From contig CM055095.1 in assembly GCA_029204225.1 (NCBI GenBank), positions 43,196,862 through 43,260,861 on the forward strand: 64,000 bases of DNA, written 5' to 3'. Below the pieces are notes generated by a model. The model was not told the origin of the DNA, did not search any database, and worked only from the letters and a program-made list of their open reading frames with translations. A program made the position numbers and the translations under genes. Origin of the DNA: Diphasiastrum complanatum (lineage: Eukaryota; Streptophyta; Lycopodiopsida; Lycopodiales; Lycopodiaceae). Positions 14,772-25,737 of this stretch are shown in pieces; position 1 is the stretch's first letter; the number at the start of each line of letters is the position of its first letter.

Positions 14772-15289
14772 TGGTAGTGATTCCTACTTTGTAGGATCTA
14801 GACCATGATTTATGATGAGATTTGTACCTACCATGCACCTACCAAGCGTGACTCTTGGATCTAGGCTAGGAATTTCACATTAGGGCAAGAAAGTGGAGTC
14901 CACTTCCTTATTACATGCTGGATTTTCACCTAACTTTGCAAAGGAAGTGTGTTTTACTATGTATTCCCATTCTCCATAGTGAGAAGATAGAAACTTTTTG
15001 GAGCCTCAAGGAGAAACTCGAGTTTCCTCTCATTGTATGGTGATTACTCTATTTTTCCAATGAAACCCAGCTTTGGCACTTTGTAAACACTGTCTACAGG
15101 CCGTACTACAGCCTTATTTCTACACGTGTGGAGTTGTGCTTTGATTGTCTCTACTTGTTTCCTATCTAGCTGCTAAACTAGATCTTGTTTTCTGATGACT
15201 AGTTTCTGATAGATTGTTTAACAAGCATACAATCACCTTGTGGATCATTCAAAGATCCATTAATGGTCCTTAGTACTGTACTTTTCACA
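14772..15289 (+). repeat. copia B 5' LTR, missing its first ~154 bp
   Basis: Begins GGTAGTGATTCC, equivalent to 20079 within the 3' LTR, and ends TTTTCACA against the primer-binding site. Sequence upstream of 14772 shows no match to 19925-20078. Confidence 0.85.
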
Positions 15290-15302
15290 TGGTATCAGAG
15301 CC
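15290..15302 (+). other. Primer-binding site, initiator tRNA-Met (copia B)
   Basis: TGGTATCAGAGCC directly abuts the LTR end CA. Confidence 0.93.
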
Positions 15303-15681
15303 AAGTACAAGGCCATTGATCTGTGTTTGAATCTAATCCAGTTTTAGCAAGTTTTGGTGCAAAAAGCTAGTATTGGAAGGGCGAGCTGGTATCCAGGTTT
15401 TGGTGAGGAAATTTGATCCCAAACTTTTTCAGGATCAAAATCCGTATTGTTCACACGTGTGGGCATCTCTGAACCAGCATTTAATAACCCATATTCATCG
15501 GATCATAGAAAATTCATCTGGTGTCAATTTGATGTAATTTTTGGTGCAAATCCTAGGATAAGCTACCAAGATCACTTGCCATTGATTAGTTTTGAATTTG
15601 TTTCATGAAAACTAATTAATCTAGGCTGATTTCAGACCTTCTTAAAGTGAAAACCAGTTCTTGAAAGTACATCAAAGTGAA

Positions 15682-15684
<3 letters not shown>

Positions 15685-15721
<37 letters not shown>
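15685..15721. repeat. (GA)18 microsatellite in the copia B leader
   Basis: 37 bp of GA between the primer-binding site and gag. Confidence 0.95.
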
Positions 15722-15725
<4 letters not shown>

Positions 15726-15946
15726 TTTTTGTCCAAGAATAGCCAAGATTGGCAAGATTTGCTTGAGTGTAGTTTTCATCTCATCTTATCTCCATTCCAG
15801 CTTGTGAGGGAGTGATAGAACTATGATTACAAATCCATTTGTTGGATTAGAAGTCAACATTTGAGTGAAACACTGCAAGTTAGAAACCTTTGTGAGTTTC
15901 AGGTACAAACAAATCTATATCTTGTGTGTAGAATCTTGCTAGTAAG

Positions 15947-17152
15947 ATGGGATCAACGGGAGCCTACCTTCTAGAAGCTAGTGGGAGGTTAAATTCTACC
16001 AATTATGCTATTTGAAAAGTGAGGATGGAGTCACTAATGGTGCTCCAAGATCTTTATGAGTTTCTAATAGATGATGAAGATGAACCTCTAGGTGCACAGG
16101 AATTAGTGAGATACAAGAAGAGGTCTAGGCTTGCACTTCACTGTATTAAGATAAATGTAAGCAATGATCTTTTAAGGGAAGTATCATCATGTAAGAGTGC
16201 TAAAGAGGCTTGGGAATCTTTAAAATCTATCTATGAGTCTAGTAACACTTCGAGGGTTCTCATGCTTAGGAATCAGATTCTACAAAGCATGAAGAGGAGT
16301 GATGAGAGTGCACAAGATTATGTGCTAAGAATCAAGTCTCTTAATAGGGAGTTAGCTTCCATTGGAGAGAAGATTCAAGATAGTGAGCTTGTTCAGATTT
16401 TCCTAAATGGTCTAGGGAGTGGCTTTACAAATTTGGTCCAAAGCTTTGCAATCCAAGACACTTTGCCTACTATAGAAAAGCTACACAGTGTATTAGTAGC
16501 TGAAGAGTGTAGGATGTTGCATATCAATGCAAGAATGAATGCTATTTCTTTGCAGGATGGTGATGAGAAAGCTAATTTCTCATTCAAAAGCAAGAAGAAG
16601 ACCAATGGCAAGAAGAATCACTTCAAGGAGACCAAGGAGGAGGATGAGGCTTCAAGCTCAAAGGGCAAGATCAAAGACAAGTCCAAGTCCAAATGTTTTT
16701 TCAGTGGAAAGAAAGGACATTTTGCATCAAAATGTCTCAAGAAGAAGAAGGCACAAGAGAGCAAACAAAGCAACATTGCACATCAGGAGGAAGAGGAGGA
16801 TGAAGAGTCATCCTTGATGGTTTCCAACAAACCACCATCATCCAAGAGCAACACCAATGATTCTTGGTGGATTGATAGTGGGGCAAGTTCCCACATGACA
16901 TATCAAAAGGACATATTCTCCACCTTACTTTCTTACAATGACTTACATAGATCAATCTATACTGCAAGTAGTCAAGAATGTAAGATAAGTGGAATAGGAA
17001 CAATTCCCTTGTATGTGGGATCATCCAAAAGGATGAATCTAGATAATGCTCTTTATGTTCCTAAGTTAACCAAGAATTTGCTTAGTGTTGGCCAGTTAAT
17101 GGATAATGGCCTAGATGTACAATTTAAGCATGGAGTTTGTTCCATTCTTTGA
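15947..17152 (+). pseudogene. copia B Gag, zinc knuckle and protease
   Basis: The natural start is ATG at 15947 (MGSTGAYLLEASGRL), in frame with the later reading. Codon 23 is TGA (16013-16015) at a position where the family has Trp, so apparent coding restarts at 16019. Capsid motifs follow: AWESLKSIYES, LRNQILQSM, SELVQIFLNGL. The zinc knuckle near 16695 reads CFFSGKKGHFASKC, so the second Cys ligand is Ser. The protease motif WWIDSGASSHMT lies near 16865. The NALYVPKLTKNLLSVGQLM segment is followed by a second TGA at 17150. Lys/Glu-rich linkers flank the knuckle, as is normal for Gag. Confidence 0.9.
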
Positions 17153-18839
17153 AATGATGAATGTATAGCCAAAGGCTTTAAGCAAGGTAGATTGTTTAAG
17201 CTTGATGCTAATGTTGTAGTGGAGAGTGTTAACTTGGCTGGAGTTATCAAAGGTGGAACTGTGGCACAAAAGGTTGGGCCACCCCAACTACAAAGCCATG
17301 AAATCTATGGCTACAAAGGAGCTTGTAATTGGACTCCCCAAGCATTTGTCAAAGTGTGGGAAGAGATGTGAAGCATGCAGCCTCTCAAAGGCTCACAAAC
17401 TACCCTTCTCAAGATCTACATCAAGATCAAACTCTCCTCTTGAACTCATCCATTCGGATGTTCATAGTTTTTCACATGAGCCTAATGGTAGTGCCAAGTA
17501 CTATGTAATCTTCATTGATGACTATTCTAGATTTTGTTGGATGTACCTCTTGTCTAGCAAATCAATGGTGTTTGATTCTTTTGTAAAGTTCAAGACTTTG
17601 GTAGAAAATCAACTTAGTACCAAGATTAAGGTATTAAGGAGTGATAATGGAGGTGAATATATCTCCAATAAGTTGATTGACTTTTGTAGTTCTAATGGCA
17701 TAAAGAGGGAGTTGTCATGTCCATACACCCCTCAACAAAATGGAGTGAGTGAGAGAAGAAATAGATCTCTTTCTGAGTGTGCTAAGGCCTTAAGGCTAGA
17801 TGCTTCTCTATCCAAACCATTTTGGGGTGAAGCAATAACTTGTGCTAACTATTTGTGCAATAGATTGCCAAACCAAGCCATTGGAGGAATCACACCATTT
17901 GAAGCTCTATTTGGAGAGAAGCCCAATCTCAAAGATCTCAAAGTTTTTGGATCCACTTGCTATGTACACCAATCCTTGGATAAGAGAAGGAAGGATGATG
18001 CAACATCCATCAAAGGCATCTTTGTGGGATATGGTGAGAATAGCAAAGCTTATAGAGTCTTCAATCCCATCACTAGCAAGGTGATAGTGAGTAGGGATGT
18101 TATTTTTTATGAAGGACATGCTTGTGAGTTGGATGATAATGCTACTAATCATCTTGATGCCAAGGATCATGCTAGGATGGAGGAGGAGCTTCCAAGTGAA
18201 GAAGAACTTGAGGATCCACCTCAAGATGCAAGAACTCCAAGAACTCCAAGAAGTTCTGCAAGGGCAAGATCCGAGCCGTTGAGGCTCACCTATGATGGTC
18301 AAGGTGATCAAAGGGAAGGCTCATCATCTTTCACATCTTACACCTTTCTTACTTCAATGTTAGATGAGCCAACATGCTATGAAGATGCTTGTAAGTCTAA
18401 AAGTTGGATGGATGCTATGCAAGTAGAGTTTGATGCTCTTATTGAGAATCATACTTGGGATCTTGTGGATCTTCCTCAAGGGAAGAAACCTCTTGATTGC
18501 AAGGGGGTGTTTAGATTGAAGTATAATCAAGATGGATCAATAAGCAAGCATAAAGCTAGGCTTGTTGCCAAAGGTTTTTTACAAATCAAAGGCATTGACT
18601 ATGATGAGACTTTTGCTCCTGTGGCTAAGCTTGTTACTATCAGGTTGATCATTAGTCTTGCTACAACCTTCAATTGGGAGCTATTCCAACTTGACTTCAC
18701 AAATGCATTCCTCAATGGTTATTTGGAGGAAGAGATCTACATGAGGCAACCCGAGGGCTTCATCAAGGCAAAGCATGAAGGAAAGGTGTGTTTTTTGAAG
18801 AAGAGCCTTTATGGGCTCAAGCAAGCACCTAGAGCATGA
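17153..18839 (+). pseudogene. copia B integrase and RT N-terminal half
   Basis: The frame changes by one between about 17160 and 17250, because upstream residues (AKGFKQGRLFKLD) read in a different phase. The pre-integrase zinc region LWHKRLGHPNYKAM...CEACSLSK is then present. The integrase core has its acidic triad: HSDV near 17455, SDNGGEY near 17640 and the Glu in NGVSERRNR near 17750. GKP/KVFG motifs follow (FEALFGEKPNLKDLKVFG). RT begins near 18450 with KARLVAKGFLQIKGIDYDETFAPV and QLDFTNAFLNG. The frame stops at a TGA (18837-18839) just after KQAPRA, where relatives have Trp. Confidence 0.92.
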
Positions 18840-19754
18840 TACTCTAGGCTAAACTCTTTTCTCATTTCCATCAATTTTGTAATGAGTGCCTATGATCCAT
18901 CATTGTATATAAGTTTTCATGATGGCATGATCATTATTCTTGTTTTGTATGTAGATGACATTATCTTGAGTGGTAATGATCTAGATGGAATTAGAGATGT
19001 AAAAATTGCTTTAGCAAAAGAGTTTAAGATGGTAGATCTCGGCCTATTGAGCTTCATTCTTGGAATAGAGGTTATTAGAGGATGTGATTTTAGCTTCATT
19101 TGTCAATCTAAATATGCTACATCCATCCTAGATAGATTTGGAATGAAGAATTGTAAAGGCATTGAGACACCAATGGAGCAACATGTAAAAGCATCTATTG
19201 GTTGTGATGAAGCATCCTTTGAGGACATCACATTATATAGAAGGCTTATTGGCTCCTTGATCTATTTAACTATGACTAGACCTGATCTTAGTTATAGTGT
19301 TGGAAAGTTAAGCCAATTCATGCAAAGTCCTCTAGTTTCACATTGGAAGATGGCCAAAAGAGTTCTTAGATACATTTCATTCACTAAGAATTTTGGTATT
19401 TTGTATAGAGGAACTAATCTTTGCTTAAGAGCCTATAGTGACTCGGATTTTGCAGGTGACAAAGTGGATAGAAGATCAACAAGTGCCTTTGCCACCTTTC
19501 TATGTGATGAAGTAGTATCATGGCTTTCTAAAAAGCAAGATACCATCTCCCTATCTTCCACAGAATCCGAATACAAGGCCTTGACATCAACATGCAAGGA
19601 GGTCTTGTGGCTCAAAAGGCTATTGGTGGAGCTTCATGTCATGGAGGAGGAGATTCCTATCATCTATTGTGACAACCAATCAGCCCAATCACTTGCAACT
19701 AATCCTACATTCCATGCAAGGAGCAAACACATCGAAATTGCTCATCTTTCGTGA
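18840..19754 (+). pseudogene. copia B RT C-terminal half and RNase H
   Basis: In frame with the preceding segment across the TGA. The RT catalytic box is LYVDDIILSG near 18945. RNase H carries YSDSDFAGDK, SWLSKKQDTISLSSTESEYKA and IYCDNQSAQSLA, with the expected acidic residues. It ends at an out-of-phase TGA (19752-19754). Confidence 0.92.
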
Positions 19755-19963
19755 GGGAAAAAGTGTAAGCTAAAGAGATCAAGCTCCAACATCTGCCATC
19801 ATCAAGTTGCTTGGCTGATTTGTTTACTAAACCTTTACCTAAAGATTCATTTGTCAAGCTTAGATCTTCAATTGGAGTTATTGATAAAAGCATTGTGATC
19901 TCCAAGGCTAGATTTGAGGAGGAGTGTGAAAAATTGCCTACATTGGCAAATCTAGCCATGTAG
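19755..19963 (+). pseudogene. copia B pol C-terminal tail in shifted frame
   Basis: From about 19751 another phase carries SSCLADLFTKPLPKDSF, the typical end of copia RNase H, interrupted by TAA at 19766. It stops at 19963, so pol would overlap the 3' LTR by 39 bases. Confidence 0.8.
19916..19924 (+). other. copia B polypurine tract
   Basis: GAGGAGGAG lies directly before TGTGAAAAATTGCC, the 3' LTR start. Confidence 0.78.
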
Positions 19964-20615
19964 AATATTGTACATTTTGTCAATATTGTTTGTTGGTTAC
20001 TTGAATGGCCAAAGTGCCACTTGTACATACACACCTAAAGTAGGTTACCACGAGTCAAGAGGAGTGGTTGTGTCTATATGGTAGTGATTCCTACTTTGTA
20101 GGATCTAGACCATGATTTATGATGAGATTTGTACCTACCATGCACCTACCAAGCATAACTCTTGGATCTAGGCTAGGGTTTTCACATTAGGGCAAGAAAG
20201 TGGAGTCTACTTCCTTATTACATGCTGGATTTTCACCTAACTTTGCAAAGGAAGTGTGTTTTACTATGTATTCCCATTCTCCATAGTGAGAAAATAGAAA
20301 CTTTTTGGAGCCTCAAGGAGAAACTCGAGTTTCCTCTCATTGTATGGTGATTACTCTATTTTTCCAATGAAACCCAGCTTTGGCACTTTGTAAACACTGT
20401 CTACAGGCCGTACTACAGCCTTATTTCCACACGTGTGGAGTTGGATTATACTAATTGATCAATATTTTGATTGTCTCTACTTGTTTCCTATCAAGCTGCT
20501 AAACTAGATCTTGTTTTCTGATGACTAGTTTCTGATAGATTGTTTAACAAGCATACAATCACCTTGTGGATCATTCAAAGATCCATTTATGGTCCTTAGT
20601 ACTGTACTTTTCACA
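19925..20615 (+). repeat. copia B 3' LTR, full length (691 bp)
   Basis: Begins TGTGAAAAATTG, like the copia A LTR (TGTGAGAAATTGG on its strand), and ends CTTTTCACA, giving TG...CA. It contains a CACACGTGTGG palindrome with a G-box core near 20433. Confidence 0.87.
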
Positions 20616-20715
20616 AATCATAACTAAAAATTCAACACATTTTCTTACTAAAACATCTCAAAAGTTTCACTTTTCTTAGACTAAGCCTTGTAAAATGAGA
20701 AAAATATGAGTAACG

Positions 20716-21129
20716 ACCTATGTTGAGCATAGGTTATGTTGAGGTCCTGAGTAACAACCTATGCTCAGCATAAGATGTCAGCATGATGTGTCTATTCTTA
20801 TCACCTATCGACCTATGCTGAGCATAGGTTGCATCTCTAGTTCTCTTCTAACCTATGCTAAGCATAGGTTAGCAAGCAGCATGCGAAGACATCCTATGTT
20901 GAGCATAGGTGGGACTCGAGCACGCGAGTGACAACCTATGTTGAGCATAGGTTAGAAGAGGACTAGAGAGACAACCTATGCTCGGCATAGGTTGAAACGT
21001 GGTAAGAATAGAAATATCCCGCCGGCTTCCTATGTTGAGCATAGGTTTTTACTTAGGACCCGAACACAGCCTATGCTCAGCATAGGTTAGAGGAGAGGAC
21101 TCGTGTAGCCACCTATGCTGAGCATATGT
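20716..21129. repeat. Array of ten short palindromes within a larger imperfect inverted repeat
   Basis: The core CCTATGCTGAGCATAGG, with centre variants TTG, CTC, CTA and CTCGG, occurs at 20716-20735, 20756-20775, 20811-20830, 20850-20870, 20893-20909, 20933-20953, 20973-20993, 21029-21045, 21070-21088 and 21111-21129. A worn eleventh is near 21196. Centre-to-centre steps are about 40, 55, 39, 41, 41, 41, 55, 41 and 41. The pattern is symmetrical about the fifth unit (centre 20901), and the spacers on the two sides are inverted copies of each other. No coding is seen. It sits 100 bp past the copia B 3' LTR. It could be a foldback element, a hairpin RNA source or an array of dimeric binding sites. 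Confidence 0.93.
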
Positions 21130-21632
21130 CACCCAAGTTTTAAGAAGAAGAACACTAGCTAAAACCTTAATATTTAGTAATGCAATAATTTAGTACCCAT
21201 GCTAAGCATAGAACAAAGTTAAAAAATGACAATAATCTTACCATCAAGAAATGTGTGAGCGAGAACGTATGCAATATACTTTAAAAATCCGTGACTTTGT
21301 CATAGCAAGAGCTCTGGCAACATGTATGCTTCTGAATTCGTAGATGAGGTGAGTTATGCTTGGACTACGGTCCATAGATATTTTTTTTTTCAGACCCTTG
21401 CCTCACGCCGATTTGGAGCATGAGACTCAACTCACTTCTTGCCGACCTCGAGCTTGCGTCGGGACCGTGTTGTCGTGACTCACCTCACCTCACCTCACGC
21501 CGACCTCGAGCGCACTCGGATCTGATACTCGGTTTTCTGATATCTCTTTCGAGCGCATAGGACGTTGTAGTCTTGTTTGAACTTGCATGTTGCGCCTGAG
21601 TCCAATATTCAAATTTTTTCTTTCTGTATTTT
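21130..21632. repeat. GC-richer segment with short direct repeats
   Basis: Between 21395 and 21535, CACGCCGA/TTGCCGACCTCGAGC-like strings and CACCTCACCTCACC recur. Composition is clearly GC-richer than the surroundings. No gene is seen. Confidence 0.5.
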
Positions 21633-23103
21633 TTTTGTTGAAATGTCTAATTTTGATTCTAGTTTGCTATCTTTTTTTCATGAATTTGGTATTAGTAATA
21701 TTATGGAGTATTTCAAATCTCTTTTTTCTCGTTTTCTTTTTGTTCTTCCTTCTATTATTGAGGATCCTGGTGTGGAAGCTTTTTCAGAGATTTATCTCAG
21801 ATTTAAGTCTCTGCTCAGTACTCCCTTGTTCAGATCTCGTAATAAGAACATGATTCATAGATGACTGTCCAATTCACAATAAAAAAATGTAGATTTGTAG
21901 AGTTTCAATCTACATTTATTTTTTTTTCTTTTGTTAAATGTTTTTGATGATTTGGAGGCTATCCTTTTTACTTCTGAAGTTGTTTCTTCCAGCGGTACAA
22001 AATCTGAAAAGTCGAAGACTGTAGATATTAATTTTTTTATTTATTGATATGAGCGTTAGTTTAGATGATTGTACAGTTTCTGATCGTGCACAAAATAGGG
22101 CATCGTTTATAGGCCCAAGAGTTACTAATACCATTTTTCCTTCTAATCAATTTTTTATCACATTGCCTACTTATAATATAGATAATAATTCTTTTTTGAC
22201 ACTATCGGATATATCCGATCTTTTTGATGTCACAGAGGCCAAGACTCTTTGCACTTTGAGCAAAGAGCTTCATGAATTTTCAGATATAATTGATTATGAT
22301 GCTGATGATCTTCTCCCTAGTGTTGACGATGTAAATAAGGATGAGTTTTATTCAGGAAAAAATTGCTTGAAAATGGATGTGGAGGAAATGTGCCAAAAGG
22401 AAAATGATCTTCCTTCTGACGAGGAGTTCTTCGGATTTCAAAGTCAGTTTGGTTTTTAAAAACCAACTGTTTATTCACCAACCTTATTGACATCGAAAGG
22501 TGGACATAATATTGATGGAGAGGCAGTAATCGAGAAAGACAAAGCTGAATGCGTAAGTTTTGTATCTTATCTTGTACTAATAGATCCGTAATGTTAGATT
22601 TTATACTAGAGTTTACTTTGCACTTTTTCATTTCAGAAAACAATTTTTCTTGGTGATTTTGCAATTCGTCGAGATGGGCAAAAATCCTTTGTTGGAGAAT
22701 TTTCAAGAGATCATGCACTAGGGATTATCCGAAATTCTTCAAGAATAATGAGATAAGTGTTCATTCAAAGTTTCATCAAGATGGTGATAAAATGATTATG
22801 GCAATCAAGGCACTTTCTCATTTTCTTGGAGGACATAATTTTAATAGGGCGCATAAAATAATTTTTGTTAAGAAAAATGTTGCACTTAAGATTTTAGGAT
22901 ATGGTCCAGTGAATTCCATGTTCAGATCATCTCATTTTGCATTGTATGCAGCCTACGTTGATCTGAGTAAGCATGAAAACTAAGAGCTTTTGGATTCTTA
23001 TGAGAGAAGGAAATTGTTGTATGATTTTAAATTACAACTTTTATTAGAGAAAGTGTCAAAGCGGAGTAGATATTGGATAACCGAACTTTGTAAAATTTTC
23101 ATT
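21633..23103 (+). pseudogene. Unrecognised gene-like stretch with a probable intron
   Basis: Three coding-like pieces lie in order on the plus strand. 21633-21863 (MSNFDSSLLSFFHEFG...) is hydrophobic and ends at a stop. 22049-22459 is 136 residues, acidic towards its end, starting MSVSLDDCTVSDRAQNRAS. A third segment from about 22640 to 22980 reads KMIMAIKALSHFLGGHNFNRAHKIIF. Between the second and third pieces, GTAAGTTTTG at 22554 and TTTCAG at about 22637 make a plausible 84-bp plant intron. I recognise no family. Stops between pieces suggest decay or missed introns. Confidence 0.4.
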
Positions 23104-23329
23104 TAATATACAAAATCTCTCTGTGTGTCTATTGACTATTGGCTTGTATAAATTTGCATGCTTTTTGAATTTTTTTTATAATCCGTCGATTTTGTATTAT
23201 GACGAATTTGGATTCTTCTATGAAACCATTGGAAAAGTTGCAATAGATAATTGTTCTTTATGCTAGTCCCACCATGTTCTATACTTTTATGAAATGCCGC
23301 TCTTGCTTGCCAATGAGATTTTTCCATTC

Positions 23330-24150
23330 CTTGCGATGACTATATGCTAAGACTTTCACAATTTCTTGCAAAGAATGTCGAATGATGCCGTAATATGTGC
23401 TACATGTCATAAAAACAAAATACAAATTATTACCAAAAGTATCTAAATTAATTGCACGTGTTTGTCTACACTAGTGCAACATCAAAATCTTACCATATAA
23501 TGAGTTATATGATCTAAACCCCATGCACTTCAAACTGCATCCACAAATTCACTAGTTGTTTTCTATATTATTTGTACATCAGTATTTGAAATTTTATCTT
23601 TTCTCAAGTATCCCACCATGTTGTCTAATTTTCTCCAAACTTTTACTTTGTGTACACGAGTAGGACCTTCTTCGAAATCTTGAGTTGCAGCTATTATCTC
23701 TTTCCAAACTGAGTATTGAATCTTGGATTGTTTGCCAGAATAATTTGATAAAAATCTACGAGCTTTGGATCCTCCAATGCTCGACTTGCATGGAATATTT
23801 CTTGTTATACCTGATAGCTTGTCATCTTTTTTTATTTTAACGTGGCCTTTATGTAAGCCTACTTTAGACAACACATCCTCTAATCTGGAAATAGCTTCCT
23901 TCACAGCTGCCTTTGGCTCGGAATTCCATGCAAACAAGATGTGAAGATATATTATTTTTTCTTTTATACGCACCTCTGCATGCAATGTACAAATATGAAT
24001 ATTTGAAGAGGAATCAGTAGTACGGGTTTCCAATTAGGATCTTCTCGATCTCTTGATATTTCTACACTCCTTGTCATGTCTTTTTTTGTCTTCATGCAAT
24101 ACAAACAAGGGTGTTTAGAGTTAGCACCATGGGATACATTGAACATACAT
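23330..24150 (-). pseudogene. Transposase-like relic (unclassified)
   Basis: Two overlapping frames. 24146-23964 starts MFNVSHGANSKHPCLYC, and 24033-23563 continues with TLHAEVRIKEK and SVWKEIIAATQDF. The ANSKHPCLYC block followed by a TLH-type block resembles, from memory, a poorly described transposon-encoded protein found in several eukaryotes. I could not verify this. The last part, near 23330, reads EWKNLIGKQERHFIKV. Confidence 0.35.
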
Positions 24151-24232
24151 TTTAATGTCTTTAGATCTCCTGCTAAATGCCATTATATCTTGTAGCATGT
24201 ATTGTTGTTGGATTTTCCTCCAACAAAAATAC

Positions 24233-25470
24233 GCAATATTTTGTTCACCAAATTAATTCACCTGATGCGTGGCCCAAAATCTATGCATTAAAGACTTTGA
24301 CAAGATCTTGGCAATGTTGATTTAAAAACGGTTCAATGTTACTAGTTTTCTACATATGCATTGTTACAATTTCCACCTACCCATCACTTGCTAATTTTAA
24401 CTCCTCTTTAATGCATACTCGTGGACTGTAATTTTGCTCCGTTGATTTGGTATACGTTTTATTTGTCTAAATTAATAATTTTCATGAATTGCAATATTGC
24501 TCCCTTGAATTGGATTTCGAAAATGTCAATACAATGGCACATGAAAGATGTTCCAGTATAATAATTCGATACTAAAATACTTTCTAAACCTACCTATATA
24601 GCCCAATGAGAAGCAAAAAATATATTTTTTAGTTTTAACTTTGGTAACAAGCACACTTTGCTTTTGATTACAGCCGGTTTCAAAAAAAAACATCTAGCAT
24701 GCACCCAAGACAAAAACTTAGTTGCACCATAATACAGTAAGATTACCAAACACAATATATCCAACATGTTTTTTTTTTTTACAAATGTAGGTAGTTTCAC
24801 TCCATTTCATCTAACTATGACACTATATGTAAAAGCAAATGACAAACAAAACCTGTAAAAAGCTCAAATACATTGACGCTCATGCATAAAGCATACAACA
24901 TACTCTCCTTTATTTTCATATTAATAAAGAATGTTAACACCATAATCTCATCAACAATACATCCAAAGTAACTAATTACAAGTATTTGTTGATGTTAGTT
25001 TGCGCAATATTTCATGCACCAGGATTTTCCACCTGATGGATGGCCAAAAGTCTACGCATTAAAAACATTGACAAGATTTTGGCAATGGTAATCAAGAAAT
25101 GTTCAATGTTGTAATATGCATTTTACAATACCCACTTATCCATCACATTGTTAGAATACCTACCTACTATGCACTTAAATAAGAAACTTAGTCACATCAT
25201 AATACAATAAAATTATCAAACACAACACACATTCAAGATGCTCTAATTTTGTAAATGTAGGTAGTTTCACTCCTTCATATCCAAGTATCACAATACACAT
25301 GAAAATAAAAAAATGAACCAAAGAAAAATGGCTTCAAGAAACTCAAATACACCAAGAATCATGAATAAAGCATACAATTTGCTTCTTTTTTATATTAATA
25401 AAGAATGCAACTGCTATAATCTCAACAGCAACACGTCTAAAATAATCTCATCAACGGCACGTCTAATCTC
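24233..25470. repeat. Diverged direct repeat, ~700-bp period
   Basis: 24233-24970 and 25007-25470 share, in order, CACCTGATG-GTGGCC, GCATTAAAGAC/AAAACATTGACAAGAT, TTGGCAATG, ACAAATGTAGGTAGTTTCACTCC and AATAAAGAATG. The second copy is shorter through internal deletions. No coding. Confidence 0.7.
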
Positions 25471-25505
25471 ATCTACATCTTATGAAAATCAAACACTCTT
25501 CTAGT

Positions 25506-25737
25506 TGATGTGTTCACTGCACATGTAAATCACACATTACAACTAGCCCCATTCACATTGAAGTACCTGAAACACAATCACAAATATTGCAATCTCATAT
25601 CACTACCCAAGCAATGCCCATTAATATGCTCATTGCCACATGTAGATCACACATTACAACTAGCCCCATACACATCAAGGTACTTGACACAATCACAAAT
25701 ATTGCAATCTAATATTACTACCCAGACAATGCCTACA
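25506..25737. repeat. Tandem duplication of ~118 bp
   Basis: Both copies contain ATCACACATTACAACTAGCC and CACAATCACAAATATTGCAA. Confidence 0.85.

Larger units (their letters stand above)
14772..20615 (+). mobile_element. Ty1/copia LTR retrotransposon, near full length but inactivated (copia B)
   Basis: Order: truncated 5' LTR, primer-binding site, leader with a GA tract, gag-protease-integrase-RT-RNase H, polypurine tract, 3' LTR. All catalytic domains can be traced, in the copia order (integrase before RT). Three in-frame TGA codons and two frameshifts disable it. Over the shared 518 bp the LTRs differ at about 10 positions plus a 19-bp indel. No target duplication is found, which fits loss of the left end. 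Gag is clearly related to that of copia A. Confidence 0.93.

Noticed and set aside
16737-17024. Antisense frames across copia B (also 17907-18311, 16393-16611 and 19433-19615)
   Set aside because: Shadows of the plus-strand gag-pol, which carries the clear domains.
20716-21129. CRISPR array
   Set aside because: Repeats are full palindromes with variable centres, and the spacers are inverted copies of each other instead of unique; the setting is a plant genome and there are no cas genes.
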